Shown: positions 56,436-64,000, counted from the stretch's first letter. The stretch: DNA of 64,000 bases from Phenylobacterium sp. CCH9-H3 (GCF_001557235.1 NZ_LSJI01000230.1:1-64000), one strand, 5' to 3'. Translations and numbers: made by a program. The notes: a model not told the origin generated them from the letters alone.

Positions 56436-57284
56436 ATGCTGCGGATCGATATCTCGACCCTGGGCCAGCCGGAGCTGAAGCGTCTGGTCGCCGCGGCCCG
56501 GGCCCGCGGACAGGAGGCGTTCGCGGCGAAGCTCGAGGCCGAACTCGCGTCCAGGTCCGCCAGCGGCCGCAAGGCTCCGCTCCGCCGGCCGCCGGATTCC
56601 GACGCCGAAGACGACGAGACGCGGCCGATGTTCTTGGACGACGGCGCGCCGGATCTGCGCCTTGATCTTCCCGTCCGCGGCCGAACGCGGCCGGGAGCCT
56701 GGTCCATGGTCCTGGCGGTCGCCGTCCTCGTGGGCGGCGCGGCGGGCTGGGGCCTCTCGCCCGGTGTGAAGTCCTGGCTCTCGGGGCGCGCCGATCAGGA
56801 CCAATCCGTCGAGCGAGCGCCCGCCCCGCGGGTCATGGCGGCGCAGGTCGCGGCGCCCGCGTCCACGCCGGCGCCCGAGCCAGCATCGACGCCCGCGGTG
56901 GCGCCATCCGAGCCGGAGCCTCCCCCGCCGCCCGCGTCGCGCCCGGCGGCGCCGACCAAGGCCCCGGCCAGGCCGACGGTTCCGGCGCGTCTCGATCCCT
57001 GCGCCACGCCGCCGACCCCCGCCGACCGCGCGCTCTGCAACGACCTGGCGCTGAACCTGCTCAGCCACGAGATGCGGGACGCCTATGGTCAGGCGCTGAG
57101 CGCCGGAGCCGACCCGGCCGCCATCCGCGAAAGCCAGGCGGCCTGGCGCAGGACGCGCGACCCGGTATCGGACCCGCGCGCCCTGGCCGAGATCTACGAC
57201 CGTCGCATCCGGGAACTGAAGGCCGCGGCCGCCGCGGCGGCGTCCCGGCCGCCTGTCGCCCTGGCTGACCGACAACAAAATTGA
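56436..57284 (+). CDS. Membrane-anchored LprI-like protein
   Basis: A 282-aa protein. The N-terminal about 85 residues are a charged cytoplasmic helix region; one membrane segment (MVLAVAVLVGGAAGWGL, near 90-106) follows. A Pro/Ala-rich periplasmic linker comes next. The C-terminal domain (about 190-270) begins with two cysteines (DPCATP and ALCNDL) and has AYGQAL, ESQAAWRRTRD and IYDRRIRELK, the pattern of LprI/DUF1311 domains, some of which inhibit lysozyme. The usual later cysteine pair seems absent. Confidence 0.75.
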   Translation: MLRIDISTLGQPELKRLVAAARARGQEAFAAKLEAELASRSASGRKAPLRRPPDSDAEDDETRPMFLDDGAPDLRLDLPVRGRTRPGAWSMVLAVAVLVGGAAGWGLSPGVKSWLSGRADQDQSVERAPAPRVMAAQVAAPASTPAPEPASTPAVAPSEPEPPPPPASRPAAPTKAPARPTVPARLDPCATPPTPADRALCNDLALNLLSHEMRDAYGQALSAGADPAAIRESQAAWRRTRDPVSDPRALAEIYDRRIRELKAAAAAAASRPPVALADRQQN

Positions 57285-57343
57285 CGCTCTCACCCTGCGT
57301 CACCGGGCTTACGCTGGCGCTCGCGCCGCGCTAAGCGAGAGCC

Positions 57344-58567
57344 ATGACCGATCACGCCGCTCCCCGTCCGGAGGCCACGGGCCCCCTCGCCGACCTCGTC
57401 GTCATCGAGATGGGGACGCTGATCGCCGGGCCGTTCTGCGGCCAGATCCTGGGCGACTTCGGCGCCGAGGTGATCAAGATCGAGGACCCTCGCGTGGGCG
57501 ATCCCATGCGCCAGTGGGGCCGCAGCCTGCCCAAGGGCCTGTCGCCCTGGTGGCCGGTGATCGGGCGCAACAAGAAATCGGTGGGCCTGGACCTGCGAAA
57601 GCCCGAGGGCCAGGCCTTGGCCAAGGCGCTGATCGCCCAGGCCGACGTGGTGATCGAGAACTTCCGGCCAGGCGCCATGGAGAAGTGGGGCCTGTCGTAC
57701 GAGGCGCTGTCCGCCGACAATCCCGGCCTGATCATGGCGAGGGTCTCTGGTTTCGGCCAGACGGGCCCCTATTCCCAGCGCGCGGGCTACGGCCTGATCG
57801 GCGAGGCCATGGGCGGCCTGCGCTATGTGACGGGCGAGCCCGACCGGGCGCCGGCCCGCGCGGGCATTTCGATCGGCGACAGCCTCGCGGCCATGCACTC
57901 GGTCATGGGGATCATGATGGCCCTCCATCACAAGGAGAAGACGGGCAAGGGCCAGGTGATCGACGCGGCGCTCTACGAAAGCGTGCTGGCGGTGATGGAG
58001 AACCTGGTCACCGAATACGACCTCACGGGGTATGTCCGCGAACGGTCGGGCTCGATCCTGCCGGGGATCGCCCCGTCCAATGCCTATCCCTGCGCCAACG
58101 GCGAGATGATCCTGATCGGCGGCAATGGCGACAACGTCTATGCGCGGCTGACGGAGGCCATGGGACGGCCCGAGCTGAAGGACGATCCGAAGTTCGTCGA
58201 CCACGCCAGCCGCGGGGCCAATCAGCGCGAGCTGGACGAGATCGTGTCGGCGTGGACCTCGACCTTCATGCTGACCGACCTCCTGAAGCTGCTGGAGGCC
58301 AAGGGCATCCCCGCCAGCCGGGTGTACCGGGCGCCCGACATGCTGGAGGATCCCCAGTTCGCGGCGCGCGAGGCGATCGTGTCGGTGGACCACCCGGTCT
58401 TCGGGCCGGTGCGGATGCAGAACGCCTTCCCCAAGCTGTCCGCGACGCCTGGTCGGGTGCGCTGGCCGGGGCCGGACCTGGGCCAGCACAACGACGAGGT
58501 GCTGGCCGCCCGGGCGGGCTGCTCGCCGCAGAAGCTGGCCGATCTTCGGGCCGCCGGCGTCATCTGA
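57344..58567 (+). CDS. CaiB/BaiF-type (class III) CoA transferase
   Basis: A 407-aa enzyme that moves CoA between carboxylic acids. It begins with GPLADLVVIEMGTLIAGPFCGQILGDFGAEVIKIE, the family hallmark, and continues with GRNKKSVGLDLRKPEG, ENFRPGAMEKWGL and SGFGQTGPY. The aspartate in AGISIGDSLAAM is a family-conserved position. The substrate acid is not identifiable; relatives act on formyl-CoA, carnitine or aromatic acids. Confidence 0.92.
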   Translation: MTDHAAPRPEATGPLADLVVIEMGTLIAGPFCGQILGDFGAEVIKIEDPRVGDPMRQWGRSLPKGLSPWWPVIGRNKKSVGLDLRKPEGQALAKALIAQADVVIENFRPGAMEKWGLSYEALSADNPGLIMARVSGFGQTGPYSQRAGYGLIGEAMGGLRYVTGEPDRAPARAGISIGDSLAAMHSVMGIMMALHHKEKTGKGQVIDAALYESVLAVMENLVTEYDLTGYVRERSGSILPGIAPSNAYPCANGEMILIGGNGDNVYARLTEAMGRPELKDDPKFVDHASRGANQRELDEIVSAWTSTFMLTDLLKLLEAKGIPASRVYRAPDMLEDPQFAAREAIVSVDHPVFGPVRMQNAFPKLSATPGRVRWPGPDLGQHNDEVLAARAGCSPQKLADLRAAGVI

Positions 58568-58792
58568 TGAAGGTCGTCGGCCCGCGACCTATGCCGCGGA
58601 CCGCCGTCGAAGCTCGGGTCGCCTGAGTCCGGGCGAGCACCCCTGGCCACCGGCCTGGCCCCCGCGAACCTTCGCCGCGGGCCTTCGTGACGTCGACATA
58701 GAGGGCTCCGCGGCCATTGCGCAGGTGGCGACTTGCCACAGCGCCGTCCTGCCGCGCGACCACCGGCCGCGCCACACAGCTAACGGAAATGA

Positions 58793-60205
58793 TTAACGAT
58801 TCCCCAGCAGCTCGGCGACCGCTGCGGCGACCTGGGTCACGTCGTAGGGCTTGCGGATGACCGGCGCCTCGAAGCCGCCCGGCGCCCCGCCGGTCTCGCC
58901 GTAGCCGGTGGCGAACACGAACGGGATCCGGCGTTGGTGCAGCACCTCGGCCACGGGAGTCACCGAGTGGCCGTTGAGATTGGCGTCCAGCACGGCCGCG
59001 TCAATCGGCTGGTCCAGCAGCGCCATCGCCTCCTCGAGCTCATAGGCCGGGCCGACCACCTGGGCGCCGGCTTCGGAGAGGCCGGTCTCCAGTTCCAGCG
59101 CGAGCAGGACCGCGTCTTCCACGATCAGCACGCGGGCGCCCTTGAGACTGGCCGGCCCCCGCGAGGTGGGCACGGTCTCGGTGACCCTGGCGACCGGCGC
59201 CTCGGGCATGACGTCCGGCCGATCGGCCATGGCCTGAGGTCCGGCGCGCAACCGGACCGCGACGCCTGCGGGCCGATAGTCGACCTGGGTGTCGCCGTTC
59301 AGCTCGCGACCCGTCACCTGCTCCAGCAGGGTGGAGCCGAAACCCCGGCGCGCCGGCGAGGCCACGACCGGCCCTCCGCTCTCGGTCCAGGTGAGTTCGA
59401 AGCCGCCGCCCGGCCGCGTGTTCCAGCGAAGGTTGACGTGGCCGGTCTCGACCGACAGGGCCCCGTACTTCACCGCATTGGTGGCGAGCTCGTGCAGAGC
59501 CAGCGACAGGGCGTTGGCGGCGCGGGGCGTCAGGAAGAGCTCCGGTCCCTCCCAACTGGTCTGGCCGGGCGCGATCGCGCCCAGCTCGGCGGCGGCCAGG
59601 TGATCGATGGCGGCGCCGCGCCAGCGAGCGGCGGTGAGCAGTTCGTTGGCCGAGGCCATGGCCTTCAGCCGCCCGCCGAAGGTCTGAAGGAAGGCGTCGA
59701 GCGATGTCGTGCGCTTGGCCGTCTGCTGGGCCAAGGCCTGGACGGCGGCAAGCACGTTCTTCACCCTGTGATCCAGCTCGGCCATGAGCTGCATCCGCTG
59801 GTCTTCTTCCCGGTGACCGCGGCTGACGTCCTCGACCACGCCGCAGACCCGGATCGCCTGGCCGGCCTCGTCGCGCACGATCTTCGCGGCGGTCCGCATC
59901 CACTGGACCCGGCCGTCGTCGGGCCGGATCATCCGGTAACGGCCCTCGTAGCTGTCCCCGGCCTGCAGATGCTGCTTCTGCTCGGCCGCCAGCGCCTCGC
60001 GGTCGTCGGGGTGGACGAAGCGGTCGAAGGCCGCGCCGCCCTCGGCGGGAATCTCGCCGGCCGGAAGCCCGGTTATCGCCGATAATCGATCGGAGACGAT
60101 CAGGACGTCCCTGGAGAGGTCCCATTCGAACTCTCCCAGGCCAGCGATCTGGAGGGCCAGCTCCAGACGCTCTCTGTCGGAGCTGCGTCCCAACTCGCGC
60201 GTCAT
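58793..60205 (-). CDS. HWE-family sensor histidine kinase with C-terminal receiver domain
   Basis: A 470-aa soluble hybrid kinase. A PAS domain (about 15-125, including LGEFEWDL, FVHPDDRE and a VVEDVSR end) senses an unknown signal. The phosphorylated His146 is in AELDHRVKNVLAAVQ, and RWRG and LHELATNAVKYGAL are HWE hallmarks. From about 350 a receiver domain follows with VLIVEDAVLLALE and AAVLDANLNG as phosphoacceptor site. HWE kinases often feed the alphaproteobacterial general stress response. ATG 60205 is chosen. Confidence 0.93.
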   Translation of the reverse strand: MTRELGRSSDRERLELALQIAGLGEFEWDLSRDVLIVSDRLSAITGLPAGEIPAEGGAAFDRFVHPDDREALAAEQKQHLQAGDSYEGRYRMIRPDDGRVQWMRTAAKIVRDEAGQAIRVCGVVEDVSRGHREEDQRMQLMAELDHRVKNVLAAVQALAQQTAKRTTSLDAFLQTFGGRLKAMASANELLTAARWRGAAIDHLAAAELGAIAPGQTSWEGPELFLTPRAANALSLALHELATNAVKYGALSVETGHVNLRWNTRPGGGFELTWTESGGPVVASPARRGFGSTLLEQVTGRELNGDTQVDYRPAGVAVRLRAGPQAMADRPDVMPEAPVARVTETVPTSRGPASLKGARVLIVEDAVLLALELETGLSEAGAQVVGPAYELEEAMALLDQPIDAAVLDANLNGHSVTPVAEVLHQRRIPFVFATGYGETGGAPGGFEAPVIRKPYDVTQVAAAVAELLGNR

Positions 60206-60360
60206 GATTCCAACATAGGCATGCCCGCGGCTCGACGCGACGGGAAACCGCGCAAACTTTCGTGGCGCTCCGCCGGCCCTTTGCGGCCACTCGGATATCC
60301 ACCTATGCTGCAGCGCAGCTCCCACGCCCGGGGGAGCGCATTCCCGTTCGGAGACGACAC

Positions 60361-60669
60361 ATGCCCCCCAAGGCCGGCCAATTGACGACCGACGAGGTGG
60401 CCGACGCGGCCAACGACACCGCCGCCAAGATCACCGCGGACGCGCAGAAGGCGATCGCCGACGCCGCCAAGCGGATCGAGGCCACCGTCCAGCAGGCGCT
60501 CGAACAGGTGCGCGCCCAGTCCCGCGTCTATGCGGATGTGGCGGGCGAGCAGATCGACGAGGCCAGCCGCATCGCCAGCGAGCAGATTCGCGCCCGCCCG
60601 CTCGCGGCCACCGGCGCCGCGCTGGGCATCGGCGTGCTGATCGGCATGCTGCTCGCATCCAAGCGCTGA
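60361..60669 (+). CDS. DUF883/YqjD-like membrane-anchored protein
   Basis: A 102-aa protein. A long amphipathic Ala/Gln/Glu-rich helix (1-75) precedes one C-terminal membrane segment (PLAATGAALGIGVLIGMLLASKR), the layout of the ElaB/YgaM/YqjD family, which in E. coli anchors stationary-phase ribosomes to the membrane. GGAGACG lies upstream of ATG 60361. It heads a small run with the next two genes. Confidence 0.82.
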   Translation: MPPKAGQLTTDEVADAANDTAAKITADAQKAIADAAKRIEATVQQALEQVRAQSRVYADVAGEQIDEASRIASEQIRARPLAATGAALGIGVLIGMLLASKR

Positions 60670-60679
60670 TCCTGCGCCC

Positions 60680-61081
60680 TTGAACTTCAGGCGGATCCTG
60701 AGCCTGGCCGCGGCGATCGCCGCCGTCGCGGCGGCCGCGGCCGTTTGCGTCGTCGCGGCGTCGTTCGCGATCTATGCGTTCGCGCGCGAATATATCGGAC
60801 CGGCGGGTGGCGCGGCGGTCGTGGCCGCAGTCTTCGCCGTGGTCGCGCTGGCCGTGGCCTGGGCCGCGACGCGCAAGGTGGTTCCGAAGACCCGGGGCGC
60901 CGCGCCGCCGCCGCCGGCCTCGCCGGTCGATCGCGTGGTGGCCATGGCCAAGGAGCGACCGTTGCTGGCTCTAGGCGCCGCGGCGGTGGCGGCCACGGTG
61001 CTGATCCGCAATCCGGCGATGGTCACGGCCCTGATCAGCGCCTTCGTCGCAGGCAACAACACGCCCAAGCCGCCGCAGTAG
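60680..61081 (+). CDS. Holin-like (YqjE-type) membrane protein
   Basis: A 133-aa protein starting at TTG 60680, 10 nt after the DUF883 gene. Two strong membrane segments (about 7-32 and 42-63), then a Pro-rich loop, then a third hydrophobic stretch ([16 protein letters not shown]). It resembles YqjE, the usual partner of YqjD-type proteins. Function is unknown; an envelope stress role is inferred from context. Confidence 0.7.
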   Translation: MNFRRILSLAAAIAAVAAAAAVCVVAASFAIYAFAREYIGPAGGAAVVAAVFAVVALAVAWAATRKVVPKTRGAAPPPPASPVDRVVAMAKERPLLALGAAAVAATVLIRNPAMVTALISAFVAGNNTPKPPQ

Positions 61082-61083
61082 CC

Positions 61084-61108
61084 GGAACGGCGCGCGCCCC
61101 GGAGCGTT
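61084..61108 (+). promoter_or_regulatory. EcfG/sigma-T-type general stress promoter
   Basis: GGAAC (61084-61088), 16 nt, CGTT (61105-61108). This matches the alphaproteobacterial EcfG (Caulobacter sigma-T) consensus exactly and lies 43 nt before the DUF1328 ATG. Confidence 0.82.
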
Positions 61109-61151
61109 GCCTTTGCCGCAGGCGGTTCGACCTGCGAACGGAGGTAACGAC

Positions 61152-61337
61152 ATGCTCGGTTGGGCCCTGACCTTTCTGGTGGTCGCCCTGATCGCCGGCG
61201 TCCTCGGCTTCACCTCGGTGGCCGGCGCCGCGATGGGGATCGCCAAGATCCTGTTCTTCGTGTTCCTGGTGCTGTTCGTCGTCTCGCTGGTCATGCACCT
61301 GGTGCGTGGCCGGGGCGTGGGACCCGGACCGCTCTAG
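61152..61337 (+). CDS. DUF1328 small membrane protein (YtjA family)
   Basis: A 61-aa protein with two hydrophobic segments ([19 protein letters not shown] and [20 protein letters not shown]), the standard DUF1328 pattern. GGAGGT sits 6 nt before ATG 61152. An upstream TTG at 61107 falls inside the promoter -10 and is rejected. Its function is unknown; stress induction is predicted from the promoter. Confidence 0.9.
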   Translation: MLGWALTFLVVALIAGVLGFTSVAGAAMGIAKILFFVFLVLFVVSLVMHLVRGRGVGPGPL

Positions 61338-61343
61338 CCACGG

Positions 61344-62126
61344 CTAATCCGGGCGCCGATCCAGCGCCCAGGTCCGATAGGGCTCGTAGTGCGAGCCCGT
61401 CCAGGCGAGGGCGGTGACGCGAATGCAGCCGTCCTCGACCTCGACCTCATTGTAGCCGGGCGGCACGCCCCGCTCGCGGACCGACAGGGTGCCTGCGCCC
61501 ACCGCATAGGTCCGCCCGTCGGCGTGCGGATAGGGCCAGGTGAAGGGCGCGTGGATGTGCCCCGACAGCACCAGGTCGACGCGCGCCCGGGCAAATGCCT
61601 TAGCCGCCTTCTCCCCGCCCCACACCCGGGCCGTCATCGGGCCCCCAAGCATCTCGATCAGCGGGTGGTGGACCACCACGACGCGAAGCCGGTCCGAGGG
61701 CTCGAACCACTCGACCACGCGCTGCGCCTGGCGGGCCGAGATCTGGCCCTTCGACCAGTTGATGCGCGGCTGCGCCCCGCGGGCCGTGTTGACGCCGTGG
61801 ACGGCGATGCCGTCCCGCCGCCAGTTCTGGGCGGGGGCAGGGCCCACGTGGCGCTCGAAGCGGCGGAAGGGCGCGAAGATGCGTTCCGCCCAGGCCAGAT
61901 AGGGCGCGTCATGGTTGCCGGGTGTGACCAATTGCGGCTGGGGCAGATCCCTGAGCCAGGCGGCCGCAGCTTCGAATTCCGGCGTCTCGGCGTAGCGGGT
62001 GAGGTCTCCGGAGACGATGGTGAGGTCAAAGTGTCCCGCCCGGATCCGCTCGCCCGCGGCGGCGACGGCGGCCTTGTTCTCGCCGCCGAAATGAATGTCC
62101 GAAAGATGCGCCAGGCGGACCTTCAC
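61344..62126 (-). CDS. Metallophosphoesterase
   Basis: A 260-aa calcineurin-like phosphoesterase starting at GTG 62126. The five metal-binding blocks are present: HLSDIHFGG, IVSGDLTRYA, TPGNHDAP, VVVHHPLIEM and LSGHIHAPF. The substrate is unknown; cyclic nucleotides, lipids such as UDP-diacylglucosamine, or others are possible. The start overlaps the lipid kinase stop (GTGA), and co-expression with a lipid kinase hints at a lipid headgroup. Confidence 0.9.
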   Translation of the reverse strand: MKVRLAHLSDIHFGGENKAAVAAAGERIRAGHFDLTIVSGDLTRYAETPEFEAAAAWLRDLPQPQLVTPGNHDAPYLAWAERIFAPFRRFERHVGPAPAQNWRRDGIAVHGVNTARGAQPRINWSKGQISARQAQRVVEWFEPSDRLRVVVVHHPLIEMLGGPMTARVWGGEKAAKAFARARVDLVLSGHIHAPFTWPYPHADGRTYAVGAGTLSVRERGVPPGYNEVEVEDGCIRVTALAWTGSHYEPYRTWALDRRPD

Positions 62127-63022
62127 CGCTCGTCCTTGGGCGGGGTGAGAACGCGGCAGACCTTGGGATCGTAGCGGACGTCCGTCACGCTGGGCAGGCG
62201 GACGGCCTCCCCGTCGAGGAGAGCCGGAATCCCCTGGGCGGCCCAGACGTGCGCGCGCCGGCAGAACTGGTCCTCGACCGAGGGATCGACGCGCCAGTCG
62301 CGGACCAGCGCGTTGAGACCAAGGCGCAAGATCTCGCCCGCGCCGCGGGGGTTCAGCGCCGCCGCCTCCAGCGCGGGGTCCTCGGCGTGCATGACCTTCG
62401 ACGCGATCGGGCATATGAGCACCAGCGCCTCGGCCTTGGACCGCCTGCCGTCGTCCAGGCGATAACGCAGGCGCCCCGTGAAGGCGCGTTGCACGGCGTG
62501 GCGGACGCGCCCGGCCGCCTCGATCAGATGGCCCTGGCGGGCCGCCTCGCGCGCCGAGGCCAGGCGGGCGGGCGAACCGAGAATCGCGGCGCAGAGGAAG
62601 CGATGGCCCTCGATGCAACCGCCGCCCAGGTCGCGTTCCCGGCCATCCTCAAGGGCGACGCGCAGGGCGTCCTGCCATGATCTCTGCCCATAGACGGCAT
62701 GGGGCATCATGTTCATCGTCCCGCCCGGCAACGGGACCAGCATCGGCCCGTCCGATCCGCAGAGCTCGGCGGCGGCCCGAACCGTGCCGTCGCCGGCCAG
62801 GGTAATGAGGAGGTCGGGGCTAGCGTCGACGGCCGCCTTCAGCTGATCGATCAGCTGGCCGGGCTGCGGTGTGCGGACATGGGCCGCGATCCCGAATTCG
62901 GCGAGCAGCTTTTCCAGGTCGGCGGGCGCGGTGGCGCCGACGCTGCCGGAGGCGACGTTGACGACAACCTCGATCTTGCCGAGGCGCGGTCGGACGGCGG
63001 GGTCGGCGTCAGTTTGTGGCAG
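62123..63022 (-). CDS. Diacylglycerol/lipid kinase-family protein with non-canonical start
   Basis: If read from CTG 63022 this is 299 aa, the normal length for DagK-like lipid kinases. The N-terminal strand KIEVVVNVASGSVGA, then LLITLAGDGTVRAAAE (the GGDGT-type ATP loop, here AGDGT) and LVPLPGGTMNMMPHAV are intact in one frame. The first in-frame ATG, at 62743, would cut off the GDGT loop, and no GTG or TTG lies upstream before the stop (TGA near 63048). So either CTG 63022 is used, coupled to the overlapping upstream gene, or there is a frameshift. Confidence 0.75.
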   Translation of the reverse strand: MPQTDADPAVRPRLGKIEVVVNVASGSVGATAPADLEKLLAEFGIAAHVRTPQPGQLIDQLKAAVDASPDLLITLAGDGTVRAAAELCGSDGPMLVPLPGGTMNMMPHAVYGQRSWQDALRVALEDGRERDLGGGCIEGHRFLCAAILGSPARLASAREAARQGHLIEAAGRVRHAVQRAFTGRLRYRLDDGRRSKAEALVLICPIASKVMHAEDPALEAAALNPRGAGEILRLGLNALVRDWRVDPSVEDQFCRRAHVWAAQGIPALLDGEAVRLPSVTDVRYDPKVCRVLTPPKDER

Positions 63023-63332
63023 GCGTCGGCGTCCCGTCGGTCGATGTCACGTCGCGCACGGCCTGACCGGCTTCGGCGGCGGCGTTGCGCACCGCAGGTT
63101 CGGCCTGCTCGGCCGCCGTGGCAAGGTTTTGATCGACGACCGTGCCGGCGCCGCCGAACGATCCGTTCACGGCGGCCAGCGCCATGACGATGAGGCCCAC
63201 CGCGGCGGCGACCACCAGGAAGGTCATCAGAATGGGATGGCGGCGACGTTGCTTCGCGGCGTCGCGCCGGCCCAGCTCATATGCCTGCCGCAGGTCGCTG
63301 CGCTCGGCGTCGCGGTCACTGTAGGAGGTCAC
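63009..63332 (-). CDS. Single-pass membrane protein of the stress operon
   Basis: A 107-aa protein: a basic N-terminal cytoplasmic stretch (LGRRDAAKQRRRHPI), one membrane segment (LMTFLVVAAAVGLIVMALAAV), and an Ala/Glu/Thr-rich periplasmic tail. GTG 63332 with GGAG upstream is chosen; a TTG at 63365 lies within the promoter -10. It is the first gene after the minus-strand EcfG-type promoter and overlaps the proposed lipid kinase start by 14 nt. No family is recognised. Confidence 0.7.
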   Translation of the reverse strand: MTSYSDRDAERSDLRQAYELGRRDAAKQRRRHPILMTFLVVAAAVGLIVMALAAVNGSFGGAGTVVDQNLATAAEQAEPAVRNAAAEAGQAVRDVTSTDGTPTPATN

Positions 63333-63363
63333 GGCGTTCGTCTCCAAGGTGTTCCCCGATTGC

Positions 63364-63388
63364 AACGGCGCCCGCCCGCCTTGGTTCC
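63364..63388 (-). promoter_or_regulatory. EcfG/sigma-T-type promoter, leftward
   Basis: On the minus strand: GGAAC (63388-63384), 16 nt, CGTT (63367-63364). It drives the membrane protein/lipid kinase/phosphoesterase operon; the -10 lies 31 nt before GTG 63332. Confidence 0.82.
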
Positions 63389-63392
63389 GGAC

Positions 63393-63417
63393 GGAACTGT
63401 GCAGGTGGCGACGCGTT
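63393..63417 (+). promoter_or_regulatory. EcfG/sigma-T-type promoter, rightward
   Basis: GGAAC (63393-63397), 16 nt, CGTT (63414-63417). Its -35 is only 4 bp from the -35 of the leftward promoter. It serves the lipoprotein gene at 63531, with a leader of roughly 105 nt. Confidence 0.82.
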
Positions 63418-63530
63418 TCCGCCGTGAGCGCCCCTCGCCGAAGGGCAGGAGGATGCGCTCCGGAATCGAGTGATCTGGCGGCCTACCCGCGGGCGGGGCG
63501 CCGGGGACACCCCAAAGGAGAGCTATTCGA

Positions 63531-63872
63531 ATGTTGAAGCCTCTTATCGCGATCGCGGGCGCCGGTGTCCTAGCCGCCGCCTGCACCAGCACCGGCCATA
63601 CGGAACGCAGCGCCCTTGGCGGCGCGGCGCTCGGTGCGCTCGGCGGCGCAGCGATCGGCGCCATCTCGGGTGATGTCGGCGTGGGCACGGGCGCTGCGGT
63701 CGGTGCGGCCGTCGGCGGCACCGTCGGCGCCGTGAAGGGTTGCCGCGACGAAGGCGGCTGCGGCAAGGATACGCCGAACCGTCGCCAGTACTACGACGAG
63801 CGCGCCGGCCGCTACTATTACTACGACCCGGGTACGGGCCGGTATTACTGGGAAAACGGCACCCCGCGCTGA
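63531..63872 (+). CDS. Glycine-zipper outer-membrane lipoprotein
   Basis: A 113-aa protein. The lipobox LAAAC ends the signal (Cys about residue 18). The mature part has a glycine zipper (GGAALGALGGAAIGAISG... GAAVGAAVGGTVGAVKG) that can form a membrane hairpin, and a Tyr/Arg-rich tail (RRQYYDERAGRYYYYD). AAAGGAGAG precedes ATG 63531. Proteins of this type are often general-stress-induced envelope lipoproteins, in keeping with the promoter at 63393-63417. Confidence 0.85.
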   Translation: MLKPLIAIAGAGVLAAACTSTGHTERSALGGAALGALGGAAIGAISGDVGVGTGAAVGAAVGGTVGAVKGCRDEGGCGKDTPNRRQYYDERAGRYYYYDPGTGRYYWENGTPR

Positions 63873-63899
63873 TGCGGGCGCCAATACAGACCTGAGTAT

Positions 63900-63929
63900 G
63901 GGGCGGTCGGACACCCGGCCGCCCCTTTT
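63900..63929 (+). terminator. Intrinsic terminator of the glycine-zipper lipoprotein gene
   Basis: An 11-bp stem (63900-63910 with 63915-63925, one G-T pair) with an ACAC loop, followed by TTTT, 27 nt after the stop. Confidence 0.87.
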
Positions 63930-63955
63930 CCGTTCTGCTGGATGGGAGCGCCTAG

Positions 63956-64000
63956 ATGAAGATCGTGTTCGTAAGCGGCCTCGTGGCGCTCGTCGGGCTG
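63956..64000 (+). CDS. Start of an exported protein, cut by the window edge
   Basis: Fifteen codons only. ATG 63956 is preceded by GGGAG, and the translation MKIVFVSGLVALVGL looks like the start of a signal peptide. Nothing more can be said. Confidence 0.5.
   Translation, partial: MKIVFVSGLVALVGL

Noticed and set aside
58568..58792. Arg-rich minus-strand ORFs between the CoA transferase and HWE kinase genes
   Set aside because: No ribosome site, no family and composition typical of random GC-rich frames; the region lies between convergent genes.

Overview
The window is GC-rich (roughly 70% by eye) alphaproteobacterial chromosome. Gene content and order point to Caulobacterales (Caulobacter or Phenylobacterium-like). 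The pointers are the rpsA-ihfB neighbourhood, a trpFBA-accD-folC run, an addAB-murU-amgK-tsaE run, a SapC-family protein, an ScsB/PprX-type envelope redox pair, and a sigF/nrsF pair next to a bufferin operon. Many starts are GTG or TTG, and several operons use ATGA/TGATG overlaps. No IS element, integrase, rRNA or CRISPR array was seen.

Layout. 0-13.1 kb is housekeeping: tRNA-Ala(GGC), a zinc-ribbon/acidic-tail protein, aroA-cmk, rpsA, a secreted DUF3857/transglutaminase-like protein, ihfB, mscL, trpF-trpB-trpA-accD-folC and a small membrane protein. 13.1-27.5 kb is a long minus-strand block: trxA, addA-addB, murU-amgK-tsaE with an acyltransferase, pgi, and the pprX-like/scsB-like pair. 27.6-31.3 kb holds hot-dog dehydratases, SapC, a class A acid phosphatase and a GNAT acetyltransferase. 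31.37-33.2 kb is an AT-rich accessory island with a Fic enzyme, a JAB/JAMM-like protein and a small exported protein. 33.2-39.4 kb holds agmatine-to-putrescine genes (aguB, aguA), a TonB receptor and a GT39-like glycosyltransferase.

39.3-43.7 kb is the most coherent regulated system. A minus-strand operon reads bufA (DUF2282 precursor), bufB (DUF692/MNIO), bufC (DUF2063), a DoxX-family gene and an exported msrA. It is divergent from an ECF sigma factor and its DUF1109 (NrsF-like) anti-sigma factor. Both promoters can be read in the intergenic region: GTAACC-N16-CGAA towards bufA and GTAACT-N15-CGAA towards the sigma gene. This predicts an autoregulated envelope metal/oxidative stress circuit producing a thiooxazole-type copper-binding RiPP.

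43.7-58.6 kb is mixed metabolism: scoAB, a Kef-type antiporter, an IPNS-like oxygenase, an M2 dipeptidase, carbonic anhydrase, maiA plus a FAH-family hydrolase, a structured intergenic region, a winged-helix/TPR regulator, a large FAD oxidoreductase, an LprI-like protein and a CaiB-type CoA transferase. 58.8-64 kb looks like stress physiology: an HWE kinase-receiver hybrid, DUF883/holin-like/DUF1328 envelope proteins, a phosphoesterase/lipid-kinase/membrane-protein operon and a glycine-zipper lipoprotein. Three GGAAC-N16-CGTT promoters, matching the EcfG/sigma-T general stress consensus, are visible there; two lie back to back. The lipid-kinase gene has no in-frame ATG, GTG or TTG that would give a complete domain.
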